DNA of 64,000 nt from Leifsonia shinshuensis. GTDB taxonomy: Bacteria; Actinomycetota; Actinomycetes; Actinomycetales; Microbacteriaceae. This document shows, piece after piece, positions 36,979 through 47,752 of the stretch; position 1 is the first letter of the stretch, and the number at the start of each line of letters is the position of its first letter. A program made the translations under genes and the position numbers. The notes below the pieces were generated by a model. That model was not told the DNA's origin and did not search any database. It saw nothing but the letters and a program-made list of their open reading frames with translations. The stretch lies in contig NZ_JAVDVK010000001.1 of NCBI RefSeq assembly GCF_031456835.1, positions 434,001 through 498,000 of the forward strand. Reading direction: 5' to 3'.

Positions 36979-39557
36979 GGGCTCAGGCCCTCCGCCTCGG
37001 CGACCGCCTGGTCCGCCGGGAGCGACCGTCCCTCGGCGACCGCCGCCTCGAACGTCTCCGCATCGACTCCGGCCGTGCCGCCCGCGGCGAGCATCCGGTC
37101 GACGAAGAGCTGGTGGAAGGAGAACGCCGGGACGTTGTGCAGACCGGTCCGCTCCCGCAGCGAGCGCGACGCGCCGAGGAGCCGGCCGGCTCGTCGGGCG
37201 TCGCCGGCGAGCGCAGCGACCGCCACCATTCCCTCGAGACCGTAGGCGATCCCCTCCGCATGACCGAGCCGGTTCGACAGGGCGAGGCAAGCCGCGAAGT
37301 CGGATGCGGCCCCGGCCGCGTCGCCGAGCAGCAGACGCGCCCACCCGCGGTGATGCTGGGCGATGGTCACGCCGAGCTCGTCCCCGTTGTCGCGGGCCAG
37401 CTCCAGGCTCTGCTCGAAATGGGCGAGCGCCGCATCCACCTGCTGACGGAGCAGCGCCACGCGCCCCAGCATCACCTGTGCCATCGCCTCGCCCCAGCGG
37501 TCGCCGGAGCCCCGGAAGAGGTCGAGGCTCCTCGCCATCGCGTCGTCGGCGGCGGCAGGGTCCGGGTGGGGGGAGGCGAGTACCGCGAGCGCGAGCGAGA
37601 TGAGCGCCAGCGCCTCGCCGTCGTCGACCCCGGTGCGGTGGAACAGGTCGGCGCTCTCGGTGAGGCTCTCGGCCACCGTCCCGGCCGGGTCCTGCCAGAA
37701 CGTGATCGCCTGCGTGAAGTACAGCGCGATCGCACGGGTGCGGTCGTCCAGCGGCTCGTCGGCGGCGAGGACCTCGTCCATCCAGCCACGCACCTCGCCG
37801 AGCAGACCGGCGATCCACCAGTAGACGTAGAGGCTCCAGGCGAGTTGGGCAGCGCCCGGCCAGTCGCGCCGGTCGAGCAGGTGGCGGACGGCGGCACGGA
37901 GGTTCCCGGTATCCGCCCCGAGGCGGACCACCCAGTCGTGCTGGGCGGCGCCTTCGAGGGCGGCGTCGGCGCGCTCGCCGAGGGCGAGGTAGAACGCCGC
38001 GTGGGCGTCGCGCACCGCGTCGAGCGTCCCGTCCTGCTGCGTTTGCTCCAGCGCGTACTCGCGCACCGTGGCGAGCAGGGAGAACCGTGCGGCGTCGGCG
38101 TCCTCGTGCTGCCGGACCAGGCTGTTGTCGACCAGCGCGGCCAGGGCGGGCAGCACGTCCACGACCTCACCGTCCACCGGCACGGCCGCAGCGACGGCCT
38201 CTGCCGCCTCCAGCGAGAAGCCGCCTTCGAAGACGCCCAGCTGGGCGAGCAGCGCCCGCTCCGGACGGTCGAGCAGCTGGGCGCTCCAGTCGATCGTCGC
38301 CCGCAGGGTGCGCTGCCGCTCGGGCAGGTCGCGTGCTCCGCCGACGAGCAGGGGGAGGCGGCGGTCGAGCCGTCGCGCCAGCTCGCGGGGCGGAAGCACA
38401 CGAACGCGCGCGGCCGCCAGCTCGAGGGCGAGGGGGAGGCCGTCCAGCGCCGTGCAGATCCGCGCCACGTCGTCGGCGTTCTCCGGGGTGATCTCGAAGT
38501 CGGGGCGGACGGCGTGCGCCCGCTCCACGAACAGCGCGGCGGCATCGTCGGCGGGCAGCGGTCCGAGCTCGTACCGGCGCTCGCCGCCCACGCGGAGGAG
38601 CGAGCGGCTGGTCACGATCGCCGCCGTGCCGGGAGCGGCCGCGAGCAGGGCGGTCACGACCGGCGCCGCCGGGAGCGCCTGCTCGAAGTTGTCGAGCAGG
38701 AGCAGCAGGCGGCGGTCGCGGAGGGCCGTCGTCACCTTGTCGGCCAGAGGGGCGTCCCCGGTGTCCCGCACGCCGAGCGCCTGCGCGAGCGCGCCGATGA
38801 CCCCGTTCTCGTCGCGCGCAGGGGCGAGATCGACGAAGACGGCGCCGTCAGGGGATCGGTCGCCCGGATCGGCGGCCGCGGCGAGCGCCAGCCGGCTCTT
38901 GCCCATGCCGCCGGGGCCGGTGATGGTGATGAGCCGGGCGCCGCTCGCGAGCATCCCGCGGATCGCCTCCACATCCGCCGCCCGCCCGATGAGTCGGGTC
39001 AGGGGAGCGGGCAGGGCCGGCGGCTCGGCCGGCGCTTCGGTGACGGCCGGTTGCGCGGGCGCTGTCGCGACGCGGCTCAGCTCGAACCGCTCGGCGAGCA
39101 GGATGGCCAGGTCGGCCTCCAGCAGCACCTGCAGCTCCTTGGGCGATTCGATGTACTTGAACGACGCCCGGTCGTCGTTGCGGATGCGGTCGAGGAGCTC
39201 CGACAGCCGCGGCTCCCGTCCCGGTGCCGGATCCTTGATGTAGATCAGCCGGGGCAGCTCGGGCGGGCACAGATTGTACTCGTCCTCGAGACCGGAGACC
39301 TGCTCCTCGGGGGCGACCCAGCCGTACCGCTCCCAGTACAGGCCGACGAAGACGTCGCTCTGCTCGAGGTAGGCGCGGTACAGCTCGCGCGGCGGGTGCG
39401 GGCGGGCGCCGAGTTCGAACATCACGGGGGCGAGGTGCAGGCGCTCGATGGCGGCCCGCGCCGCCCGGCGTTCGGGGGCGAGCTCCTTGAGGGTCGAACT
39501 GACGAAGACCCGCAGCCTCTGGTCCGGCGTGCGGATCACGCGAGGCGTCGCGCTCAT
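36975..39557 (-). CDS. DUF4062-STAND (NB-ARC-like) ATPase-TPR protein
   Basis: An 860-aa multidomain protein. Residues ~15-90 form a DUF4062 domain (RLRVFVSSTLKELAPERRAA, QSDVFVGLYWERYGW). A STAND P-loop ATPase follows, with Walker A GPGGMGKSR at ~214-222, Walker B LLLLLDNFE near 285-292, the GLPLALELAA motif and a winged-helix segment. From ~500 onward the protein is helical and TPR-like. STAND proteins are switches that oligomerise after sensing a signal. There is no DNA-binding domain, unlike AfsR-type regulators. The ATG at 39557 has no clear Shine-Dalgarno; a GTG at 39575 is an alternative. It is coupled to the downstream 8-TM gene. Confidence 0.85.
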   Translation of the reverse strand: MSATPRVIRTPDQRLRVFVSSTLKELAPERRAARAAIERLHLAPVMFELGARPHPPRELYRAYLEQSDVFVGLYWERYGWVAPEEQVSGLEDEYNLCPPELPRLIYIKDPAPGREPRLSELLDRIRNDDRASFKYIESPKELQVLLEADLAILLAERFELSRVATAPAQPAVTEAPAEPPALPAPLTRLIGRAADVEAIRGMLASGARLITITGPGGMGKSRLALAAAADPGDRSPDGAVFVDLAPARDENGVIGALAQALGVRDTGDAPLADKVTTALRDRRLLLLLDNFEQALPAAPVVTALLAAAPGTAAIVTSRSLLRVGGERRYELGPLPADDAAALFVERAHAVRPDFEITPENADDVARICTALDGLPLALELAAARVRVLPPRELARRLDRRLPLLVGGARDLPERQRTLRATIDWSAQLLDRPERALLAQLGVFEGGFSLEAAEAVAAAVPVDGEVVDVLPALAALVDNSLVRQHEDADAARFSLLATVREYALEQTQQDGTLDAVRDAHAAFYLALGERADAALEGAAQHDWVVRLGADTGNLRAAVRHLLDRRDWPGAAQLAWSLYVYWWIAGLLGEVRGWMDEVLAADEPLDDRTRAIALYFTQAITFWQDPAGTVAESLTESADLFHRTGVDDGEALALISLALAVLASPHPDPAAADDAMARSLDLFRGSGDRWGEAMAQVMLGRVALLRQQVDAALAHFEQSLELARDNGDELGVTIAQHHRGWARLLLGDAAGAASDFAACLALSNRLGHAEGIAYGLEGMVAVAALAGDARRAGRLLGASRSLRERTGLHNVPAFSFHQLFVDRMLAAGGTAGVDAETFEAAVAEGRSLPADQAVAEAEGLSP

Positions 39558-39640
39558 GCACGCATTCTGTTGCACGGGTCCGCTCTCGCACCAGGGGGCA
39601 TGCGCCCCGGACAGCGGCTGATCCGCGGCGGTACCGCGCC

Positions 39641-40522
39641 CTACTTCGCCCGCAACCGACCCGCCGAGGCCGTGGTCACGGTCGGGGCCGCGCCGTCCGC
39701 CGCCACCTCATCCCGCAGCGCCTGCAACGCGGCGGCGGAGGCAGACCCGGGCGACGCGTGGTAGATCACCAGTAGCTGACCGCCGGAGTCGCCGACGGGC
39801 AGCTTCTCGCGGCGGAGCTCCAGCATCCCGACCCGCGGATGGTCGAGCCGGGACGCGCCGCCCCCGAGCCCCTTCACGTCGTGGCGGGCCCACAGGCGCC
39901 GGAAGTGGTCGCTGCTCAGCGACAACTCGCCCACCAGCTGCGCGATGCGCGGATCGTCGACATCGCTGCCGATGGAGGCGCGGAAGGAGGCGATGATTCC
40001 CGCCGTCGCCTGCTCCCACTCCGGGTACAGCGCCCGCTCGTCCTCGTCGAGGAACACCGAGCGCAGCCGGTTGGCGCCCGGCCGGAGGCTGGGGGAGAGG
40101 GCCGTCGCCAAGGGGTTCGCGGCCAGGACGTCGAACATCCTGTCTTCGACGAAGGCCGGAAGGTCGATGACGTCCAGGAGCTGCAGGATGCCGGCCGGCA
40201 CGGTGCGGCGCGGCGGTCGGCGCGCCCTGGTCGGCTGCGGATCGGCGAGGCTCAGCAGGTACGCCGTCGCGGCCGCGTCCAGATCGAAGACGCGCGCGAG
40301 CGCCGTGAGCACCTGGGCGGAGGGATGACGGTCGCGCCCCTGCTCCAGCCGCAGGTAGTAGTCGGCGCTGATGCCGGCGAGCGTGGCGACCTCCTCGCGG
40401 CGCAGGCCGGGAGTGCGCCGGACGCCGGTGACGCGGAGACCGACGGACGCCGGGTCGACCAGCTCGCGCCGGGCACGGAGGTACTCGCCGAGGGAGTTCG
40501 GTTCGGAGCGGGAGGAGGCCAC
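39641..40522 (-). CDS. XRE family regulator with MmyB-like ligand domain
   Basis: A 293-aa regulator. The N-terminal helix-turn-helix (RTPGLRREEVATLAGISADYYLRLEQGRDRHPS, ~residues 32-64) and the C-terminal MmyB-like domain that can hold a small ligand are both typical. It is divergent from an aldo/keto reductase, the standard arrangement for this family, which usually controls its neighbour. It also lies 83 bp upstream of the DUF4062-STAND gene on the same strand, so a link to that system is possible but unproven. Confidence 0.88.
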   Translation of the reverse strand: MASSRSEPNSLGEYLRARRELVDPASVGLRVTGVRRTPGLRREEVATLAGISADYYLRLEQGRDRHPSAQVLTALARVFDLDAAATAYLLSLADPQPTRARRPPRRTVPAGILQLLDVIDLPAFVEDRMFDVLAANPLATALSPSLRPGANRLRSVFLDEDERALYPEWEQATAGIIASFRASIGSDVDDPRIAQLVGELSLSSDHFRRLWARHDVKGLGGGASRLDHPRVGMLELRREKLPVGDSGGQLLVIYHASPGSASAAALQALRDEVAADGAAPTVTTASAGRLRAK

Positions 40523-40623
40523 GGCGAGAGTCTAGGATCGCCGGATCACCGCATCCAGGTCCTCGTGCCCCCAGGATCGCGGCGGCACTGCCTGGCCGAT
40601 CGTGACCGGCGCAGAGTGAAGGC

Positions 40624-41505
40624 ATGACATCCTCCGACCAGTCCCTTCGTACCGACCTCCCCGGCGGCGTCTTCCGCGCCGGCGACCTCGACCTCACCCG
40701 CGTCGGGTACGGCGCCATGCAGCTCGCCGGGCCGGGCGTCTTCGGACCGCCCGCCGACCGCGACGAAGCCATCGCCGTGCTGCGCGCGGTCGTGGAGGCG
40801 GGCATCACCCACATCGACACCGCCGAGTTCTACGGCCCCCACATCACCAACGAGCTCATCCGCGAAGCCCTCCACCCGTACCCGGACGACCTGCACATCG
40901 TCACCAAGGTCGGCGCCGAGCGCGACGCGGAGGGCAATTGGCCCCACGCGCGCGAGCCGCAGCAGCTGCGCGACCAAGTGCACCAGAACCTCCGCTCGCT
41001 CGGGCTGGAGGCGCTCGACGTCGTCAACCTCCGGGTCGGCGGCTTCCAGCGTCCCGAGCCGGGTTCGCTGGCCGAGCAGTTCGGCGCGCTCGCCGACCTG
41101 CAGCGAGAGGGGCTCATCCGCCACCTCGGCCTCAGCACGGTGGATGCCGCACAGCTGGCCGAGGCGCAGTCCATCGCCCCGGTGGTCACCGTGCAGAACT
41201 TCTACAACATCGCCAACCGCGAGGACGACGCGCTCATCGAGCTGACCGCGAGCCAGGGCATCGCGTACGTGCCGTACTTCCCCCTGGGCGGCTTCAGCCC
41301 GCTCCAGTCGGACGTGCTGGCCTCGGTCGCGCAGCGCTTGTCGGCCACGCCGCTCGCCGTCGCCCTCGCCTGGCTGCTCCAGCGCTCGCCGAACATCCTG
41401 CTGATCCCGGGCACCTCGTCCGTGGCGCACCTTCGCGACAACATCGCAGGCGCCGGACTCGCGCTCCCCCAGGACGCGATCGCGGAGCTCGACACGATCG
41501 GCTGA
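40624..41505 (+). CDS. pdxI: Aldo/keto reductase, PdxI (YdbC)-like
   Basis: A 293-aa NADPH-dependent oxidoreductase. Catalytic Asp and Tyr lie in HIDTAEFYG and the Lys in IVTKVG. The usual catalytic His is replaced: the strand reads DVVNLRVGG. That NLR signature plus QNFYNIANREDDALI, VPYFPLGGFSPLQSD and LIPGTSSVAHLRDNIA closely match E. coli YdbC, since renamed PdxI, a pyridoxal reductase of the vitamin B6 salvage route (comparison from memory). The divergent XRE regulator probably controls it. Confidence 0.82.
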   Translation: MTSSDQSLRTDLPGGVFRAGDLDLTRVGYGAMQLAGPGVFGPPADRDEAIAVLRAVVEAGITHIDTAEFYGPHITNELIREALHPYPDDLHIVTKVGAERDAEGNWPHAREPQQLRDQVHQNLRSLGLEALDVVNLRVGGFQRPEPGSLAEQFGALADLQREGLIRHLGLSTVDAAQLAEAQSIAPVVTVQNFYNIANREDDALIELTASQGIAYVPYFPLGGFSPLQSDVLASVAQRLSATPLAVALAWLLQRSPNILLIPGTSSVAHLRDNIAGAGLALPQDAIAELDTIG

Positions 41506-41551
41506 GGCACGGAGGGGGATGCGGTCAGCTACCCGTTGCGTCGGATCCGAA

Positions 41552-41563
41552 ATCGTATATCAT
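41552..41563 (+). promoter_or_regulatory. Operator motif C upstream of the MHS transporter
   Basis: ATCGTATATCAT, identical over 12 bases to motif A upstream of hpaG on the opposite strand, and one base different from motif B. It overlaps a possible -10 box (TATCAT) 55 bp before the transporter ATG. This places the transporter in the hpa regulon. Confidence 0.65.
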
Positions 41564-41618
41564 TGCCGCACGGAGCGCCGCTCCGGACAACGATGTCGCA
41601 CCCCGGGAGTACACAACG

Positions 41619-43022
41619 ATGAGCACATCCCCCTTCACCCCCACCGGCAGCATCCGCTCGCAAGCGGACCGCCGCCGCGTCGTCTTCGCCACAGTGATCG
41701 GCACCACCGTCGAGTGGTACGACTTCTTCATCTACGCCTCGGCGGCCGGACTCGTCTTCGGCCAGCTGTTCTTCGCGCCGGCCGGCCCGCAGTTCGCGAC
41801 CGTCCTGTCGTTCCTGACCGTCGGCGTGAGCTTCCTGTTCCGGCCGCTCGGCGCCTTCCTCGCCGGCCACTTCGGCGACCGTTACGGGCGGCGCCAGGTG
41901 CTCGTCGTGACCCTCATCCTGATGGGCCTCGCGACGGCGCTGGTGGGTCTGCTGCCGACGTACGAGGCGATCGGCATCGCCGCGCCCATCCTGCTCATCC
42001 TGCTGCGTGTGCTGCAGGGCATCTCCGCGGGCGGCGAGTGGGGCGGCGCGGTGCTGATGGCCGTCGAGCACGCACCGACCGCCCGCCGCGGCCTGTTCGG
42101 TGCGTCCCCGCAGATCGGCGTTCCGCTCGGCCTGCTGCTCGCCTCCGGCGCAATGGCGCTGATGACCGTCATCGCCCCCGGGGACGCCTTCGTGGCCTGG
42201 GGCTGGCGCGTGCCGTTCCTGCTCTCCGTCGTGCTGATCGTGATCGGCTACTGGGTGCGCCGCCGGGTCGAGGAGAGCCCGGTGTTCACCGAGATCGCCG
42301 AGCGTCGTGAGCGCACGCGCATGCCGATCGTGCAGGTGTTCCGCAAGCACGCCCTGCTCGTGATCGTCGCGGCGTTCGTCTTCGCGGGCAACAACGCGGT
42401 GGGCTACATGACCACCGGTGGCTACATCCAGAACTACGCGACCAACCCGGAGGGTCCGCTCAAGCTCGAGCGCGGGCCGGTGCTGTGGGCGGTCGCCGCG
42501 TCGGCCATCACGTGGCTGGCCGCGACCTGGTTCGCCGGTTGGCTGAGCGACCGCATCGGCCGCCGCACGACGTACATCGTCGGGTGGATCCTGCAGCTGG
42601 TCGGCGTATTCGCCCTGTTCCCGCTGGTCAATACGGGGAACGTGCTCCTTCTGTTCCTGGGCCTCGCGATCCTCACGATCGGTCTCGGCTTCACCTACGG
42701 GCCGCAGGCGGCGCTGTATTCGGAGCTGTTCCCGGCGTCCATCCGCTTCTCGGGGGTGTCGATCTCGTACGCGATCGGCGCGATCCTCGGCGGGGCGTTC
42801 GCCCCGACCATCGCGACCGCGCTGGTGCAGGCGACGGGCACGACGCTCTCGGTCACCTGGTACCTGGCCGGGATGACGCTGCTCGGCCTGCTCGCGACGC
42901 TCCTGTTGCGCGACCGCACCGGCATCGCGCTCGGACCGGACCACGAGGCCGAGCAGGCCGTGAGCCCGATCCGCGGATTCTCGCGTGAGCCGGAGCGCGA
43001 GGGCGCGACCGCGCGCGGCTGA
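41619..43022 (+). CDS. MFS transporter, metabolite:H+ symporter (MHS) family
   Basis: A 467-aa transporter with 12 membrane segments. MHS signatures are GTTVEWYDFFIYASAAGLVF in TM1, GHFGDRYGRRQVLVVTLI, RVLQGISAGGEWGGAVLMAVEH and SDRIGRRTTYI. The family imports organic acids such as shikimate, 2-oxoglutarate, citrate and aromatic acids. The shared operator motif suggests the substrate is a phenylacetate-type aromatic acid feeding HpaD. GGGAG lies about 10 bases before the ATG. A hairpin terminator follows. Confidence 0.9.
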   Translation: MSTSPFTPTGSIRSQADRRRVVFATVIGTTVEWYDFFIYASAAGLVFGQLFFAPAGPQFATVLSFLTVGVSFLFRPLGAFLAGHFGDRYGRRQVLVVTLILMGLATALVGLLPTYEAIGIAAPILLILLRVLQGISAGGEWGGAVLMAVEHAPTARRGLFGASPQIGVPLGLLLASGAMALMTVIAPGDAFVAWGWRVPFLLSVVLIVIGYWVRRRVEESPVFTEIAERRERTRMPIVQVFRKHALLVIVAAFVFAGNNAVGYMTTGGYIQNYATNPEGPLKLERGPVLWAVAASAITWLAATWFAGWLSDRIGRRTTYIVGWILQLVGVFALFPLVNTGNVLLLFLGLAILTIGLGFTYGPQAALYSELFPASIRFSGVSISYAIGAILGGAFAPTIATALVQATGTTLSVTWYLAGMTLLGLLATLLLRDRTGIALGPDHEAEQAVSPIRGFSREPEREGATARG

Positions 43023-43033
43023 CACCGCTTAAG

Positions 43034-43076
43034 GGACGGCCCCGGACGGCGCACTTCGTGCCGGCCGGGGCCGTCC
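43034..43076. terminator. Hairpin between the transporter and convergent hydrolase
   Basis: A 12-bp perfect stem (GGACGGCCCCGG / CCGGGGCCGTCC) with inner pairing through CGGC/GCCG. It can serve both convergent genes. Confidence 0.75.
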
Positions 43077-43085
43077 TCCGTCTCC

Positions 43086-43889
43086 TCAGTCGGTGACGAA
43101 GCGGAGCAGGTGCGGCGCCAGCGCCTCGCCGGACACGTCGTGGGTCTGGCCGGCCACCAGCTCGAAGGAGCCGTTCTGCGCCCCGGAGGCCACGCCCTCC
43201 GCGCCGAGCCGCAGGAAGTTGGGCGTCTGGTCGCCGGCGAGTCCCAGCACGGGGACGGAGATCGCTTGCAGCAGTTCGTCCGGCACCCGGCTGTCGCCCA
43301 TCGCGGCGTCGTCGTACCCGAGCGTCGGCGCGAGCGCGAGGGTGGCGTCCCAGCCGGGCGCGTTCCGCATCCCCTCGATCCCGGCCTCCGGCACGCCGAC
43401 GCGCCGCAGGAACAGCTCGACCGCGGCGGTGCGGTCGTCGGTCGCCAGCGCCGCGAGCAGCTGCCGGGTGTAGGCCTCGGCGGAGGGGAGCATCGGGTCG
43501 GGCAGGTACGGCGGCTCGTACACGACGACGCGCGGCACCCGGTCGGCGCCGAGGGCCGCGGCGGCCGCGAGCGCCAGTGCGCCGCCCGACGACATCCCGA
43601 ACAGGGATGCGCGCCCGCCCGCCGCGTCGATGAGGGCGCCCAGGTCGTCGATCTCGCGGGCGACCGCCGTGGCCCGCGCCGACGGGTCGGCGAGCGCGTC
43701 CGTGCTCGCCCCGCGGCCCCGTCGGTCGTAGAGGACGACGGTCAGGCGGTCTCGGAGTGCCGCGGCGATCCCGCGCATCGGGCCGGCGTCGCGGAAGCAC
43801 ATGGCCCCGTCGACGAGCACCAGGACGGAGCCCGTCCCGTCGAGCTCGTAGGCGATGGTGCTTCCGTCGGGGGAGGTGAGCGTGCTCAT
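43086..43889 (-). CDS. Alpha/beta-fold hydrolase
   Basis: A 267-aa serine hydrolase. The nucleophile elbow is GMSSGG near residue 97, YDRRGRGAS marks the strand before it, and the catalytic His is in GQTHDVSGEAL near the C-terminus. The substrate is unknown. The N-terminus (LTSPDGSTIAYELDG) is typical of small cytosolic esterase-like members. It stands alone. Confidence 0.85.
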   Translation of the reverse strand: MSTLTSPDGSTIAYELDGTGSVLVLVDGAMCFRDAGPMRGIAAALRDRLTVVLYDRRGRGASTDALADPSARATAVAREIDDLGALIDAAGGRASLFGMSSGGALALAAAAALGADRVPRVVVYEPPYLPDPMLPSAEAYTRQLLAALATDDRTAAVELFLRRVGVPEAGIEGMRNAPGWDATLALAPTLGYDDAAMGDSRVPDELLQAISVPVLGLAGDQTPNFLRLGAEGVASGAQNGSFELVAGQTHDVSGEALAPHLLRFVTD

Positions 43890-43963
43890 GGCACGTCAGC
43901 GTAGCCCCCGGCGCGCCCGGAGGCGGGAAGCGGTCAGGCCCGGTTAGGAAAACCCAGGCGCGG

Positions 43964-44161
43964 CTACCGCCCTTGCCGGCGTCGCACCCCGAACCCGATG
44001 AGGACGCCGCCGCCGATCGCGACCAGCACACCCGCGCCGCGGATCAGCCACTGGACGTCGCCCGTCGCCGCATCCACCAGCAGGGGACCGGCGAGTCCGA
44101 CGACCACGAGCACGATCCCCACGATGAAGAACCAGGGGGAACCGTTCGTCCGCTCGACCAT
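43964..44161 (-). CDS. Small two-TM membrane protein
   Basis: A 65-aa protein of unknown function with two hydrophobic segments (FFIVGIVLVVVGLAGPLLV and LIRGAGVLVAIGGGVLIGFGV) and a basic tail (RRRQGR). Codon use is normal. Proteins of this size and shape are widespread in Microbacteriaceae. Confidence 0.65.
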   Translation of the reverse strand: MVERTNGSPWFFIVGIVLVVVGLAGPLLVDAATGDVQWLIRGAGVLVAIGGGVLIGFGVRRRQGR

Positions 44162-44199
44162 GCCCCGAGCCTACCGGGGCACGGCCGGGCGGACGTCGG

Positions 44200-45867
44200 T
44201 CACGGCAGGTAGTAGGTGGGGTTCGGCAGCTTGACCGTGCGGTCGGCGTGACCGCCGATCAGGTCGCTGAACTGGTCGCCGTAGTTCGCCACGATGTCGT
44301 ACCGGCCGCCTGCGGGGGACTCGATGTGCGCCCGCGTCTGCGACTTGTACTCGATGGTCGTGCACTTGGGCGTCGCGCAGGTGATGTACGAGGGCTGCTG
44401 GGATGCGCCCACGCCCGTCCACTTGGTGTAGAAGTTCTGCGCGGTGAAGCCCGTGTAGCCGACCTTCGCCAGGTTGCCGAGGGTCGCGGCCTTCTGGTCG
44501 TCGTTCCGTCCGGTGAGGCCGATCAGGGTGCAGCCGGCCTTCTGCGCGACGGCCGCGAGCGTCGTCATGTGCGGGGTCGCGGGGAAGCGCTGCTCCTGCA
44601 CCCAGACGTTCTGCTCGACCGGGTCGAAGGTGAAGTGCATGTCCGCCACCTCCATGTCGTACGTCCAGAGGGTGGTGTCGTCGGTGTCGAGCACGATCGC
44701 CGGGTTCTTGTGCAGCTTCTTCTCGACGAAGCAGGTCGCCGCGAGCACGGGCAGCTGGCGCTGGACGATGCCGCGGAGTTCGCTGATGTAGGGCGATGCG
44801 GTCTTGTTCGCGATGCCGGTGCCGGGGTCGCCGTAGTAGGTGGCGATGGTCTTCTTCACCGAGTCGATGTTCGGGATGCCCTCACCGCCCTGCGTCGCCC
44901 CGCTCGACCCGTCCGGCGCCATCGTGAAGTGCGTGCGGGGCGCGAGCTTCGGCTCCGTGACGCCGGGCAGGTCGGGCGACGGCAGGTAGTACGTCGGGTT
45001 CGGGAGCTTCAGCGCCTCCTGCGCGTAGCCGCCCTGCAGGTCCGACCACTGGTCGCCCACGTTGAGCGTGATGGTGTAGCCGAGGTCCTGGATGTGCTTC
45101 CGCGTGAGCGCCTTGTACTCGACGGTCGTGCAGCTGGCGGCGGCACAGGTGACGTACGACGGCTGCTGTGAGGCGCCCTTCCCGGTCCACTTCGTGTAGA
45201 AGCGGTCGGCGGTGAAGGCGGTGTAGCCCACCTTCGCGAGGTTGCCGAGGGTCGCGGCCTTCTGGTCGTCGTTGCGCCCGGTCAGGCCGAAGACCGTGTA
45301 CCCGATCGCGGCGGCCCGGTTGGCGAAGTCGACCATCCCGGGGGTGGCCGGGAAGCGCTGGTCCTGCACCCAGACGTTCTGCTCGGCCGGGTTGAAGGTG
45401 AAGTGCATGTCCGCGACTTCCATGTCGTACGTCCACAGCGTGGTGTCATCGGTGTCGAGCACGATCGCCGGCTTCTGGCCGTGCTTCACCGCCCGGTCGT
45501 AGCCCGCCTGCAGCTGCGCCTCCTGCTTCGCCAGGATGCCGTCGAGCTCGCTGATGTAGGGCGATGCGGTCTTGTTCGCGATGCCGGTGCCGGGGTCGCC
45601 GTAGTACGTGGCGATGGTCTTCTTCACCGAGTCGATATTCGGGATGCCCTCGCCGCCCTGGGTCGCCCCGCTCGAGCCGTCCGGGGCCATCTCGAAGGAG
45701 GTCCGCGGCGCGAGCGCCGTGCTCCCGTGGCCGGAGCCCGGGCCCGGATCCCAGGCGAGCGCGGCCGGGGCGTCGGCGAGGCCGACGCCGAGCACGAGCG
45801 CGAGGGCTCCGGCGGCGCCGAGGAGCGCGCGGCGGAAGCGGGAGGAGGTGGGGGGAGTGGTCGACAT
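44200..45867 (-). CDS. Secreted HAD-family (class B-type) acid phosphatase with two tandem phosphatase domains
   Basis: A 555-aa exported protein. A signal peptide (RRALLGAAGALALVLGVG...ALA) ends near residue 40. Two copies of a HAD IIIB/acid phosphatase B domain follow, each with the nucleophile motif VLDTDDTTLWTYDME, the FGLTGRNDDQK / IGLTGRNDDQK motif and a C-terminal GDQWSDLQGG / GDQFSDLIGG. Single-domain relatives are ~250-300 aa, so this is an internal duplication. The second copy carries a short insertion (ESPAGGRYD). It likely releases phosphate from organic esters outside the cell. Confidence 0.88.
   Translation of the reverse strand: MSTTPPTSSRFRRALLGAAGALALVLGVGLADAPAALAWDPGPGSGHGSTALAPRTSFEMAPDGSSGATQGGEGIPNIDSVKKTIATYYGDPGTGIANKTASPYISELDGILAKQEAQLQAGYDRAVKHGQKPAIVLDTDDTTLWTYDMEVADMHFTFNPAEQNVWVQDQRFPATPGMVDFANRAAAIGYTVFGLTGRNDDQKAATLGNLAKVGYTAFTADRFYTKWTGKGASQQPSYVTCAAASCTTVEYKALTRKHIQDLGYTITLNVGDQWSDLQGGYAQEALKLPNPTYYLPSPDLPGVTEPKLAPRTHFTMAPDGSSGATQGGEGIPNIDSVKKTIATYYGDPGTGIANKTASPYISELRGIVQRQLPVLAATCFVEKKLHKNPAIVLDTDDTTLWTYDMEVADMHFTFDPVEQNVWVQEQRFPATPHMTTLAAVAQKAGCTLIGLTGRNDDQKAATLGNLAKVGYTGFTAQNFYTKWTGVGASQQPSYITCATPKCTTIEYKSQTRAHIESPAGGRYDIVANYGDQFSDLIGGHADRTVKLPNPTYYLP
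44212..45716. repeat. Tandem ~0.75-kb coding duplication within the phosphatase gene
   Basis: About 44212-44945 and 44993-45716 encode the two domains. A 130-bp stretch around 44785-44920 differs from its partner around 45550-45690 at only about six positions; the centre of each copy is more diverged. This suggests a fairly recent duplication or ongoing gene conversion. Confidence 0.8.
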
Positions 45868-45869
45868 GA

Positions 45870-47737
<1,868 letters not shown>

Positions 47738-47752
47738 CCGGTCCCGCGCGGG

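Noticed and set aside
35470..39557. Full defence island
   Set aside because: Only a toxin-antitoxin pair and one STAND-type operon are present; no restriction, CRISPR, phage-exclusion or integrase genes accompany them, and composition is normal.
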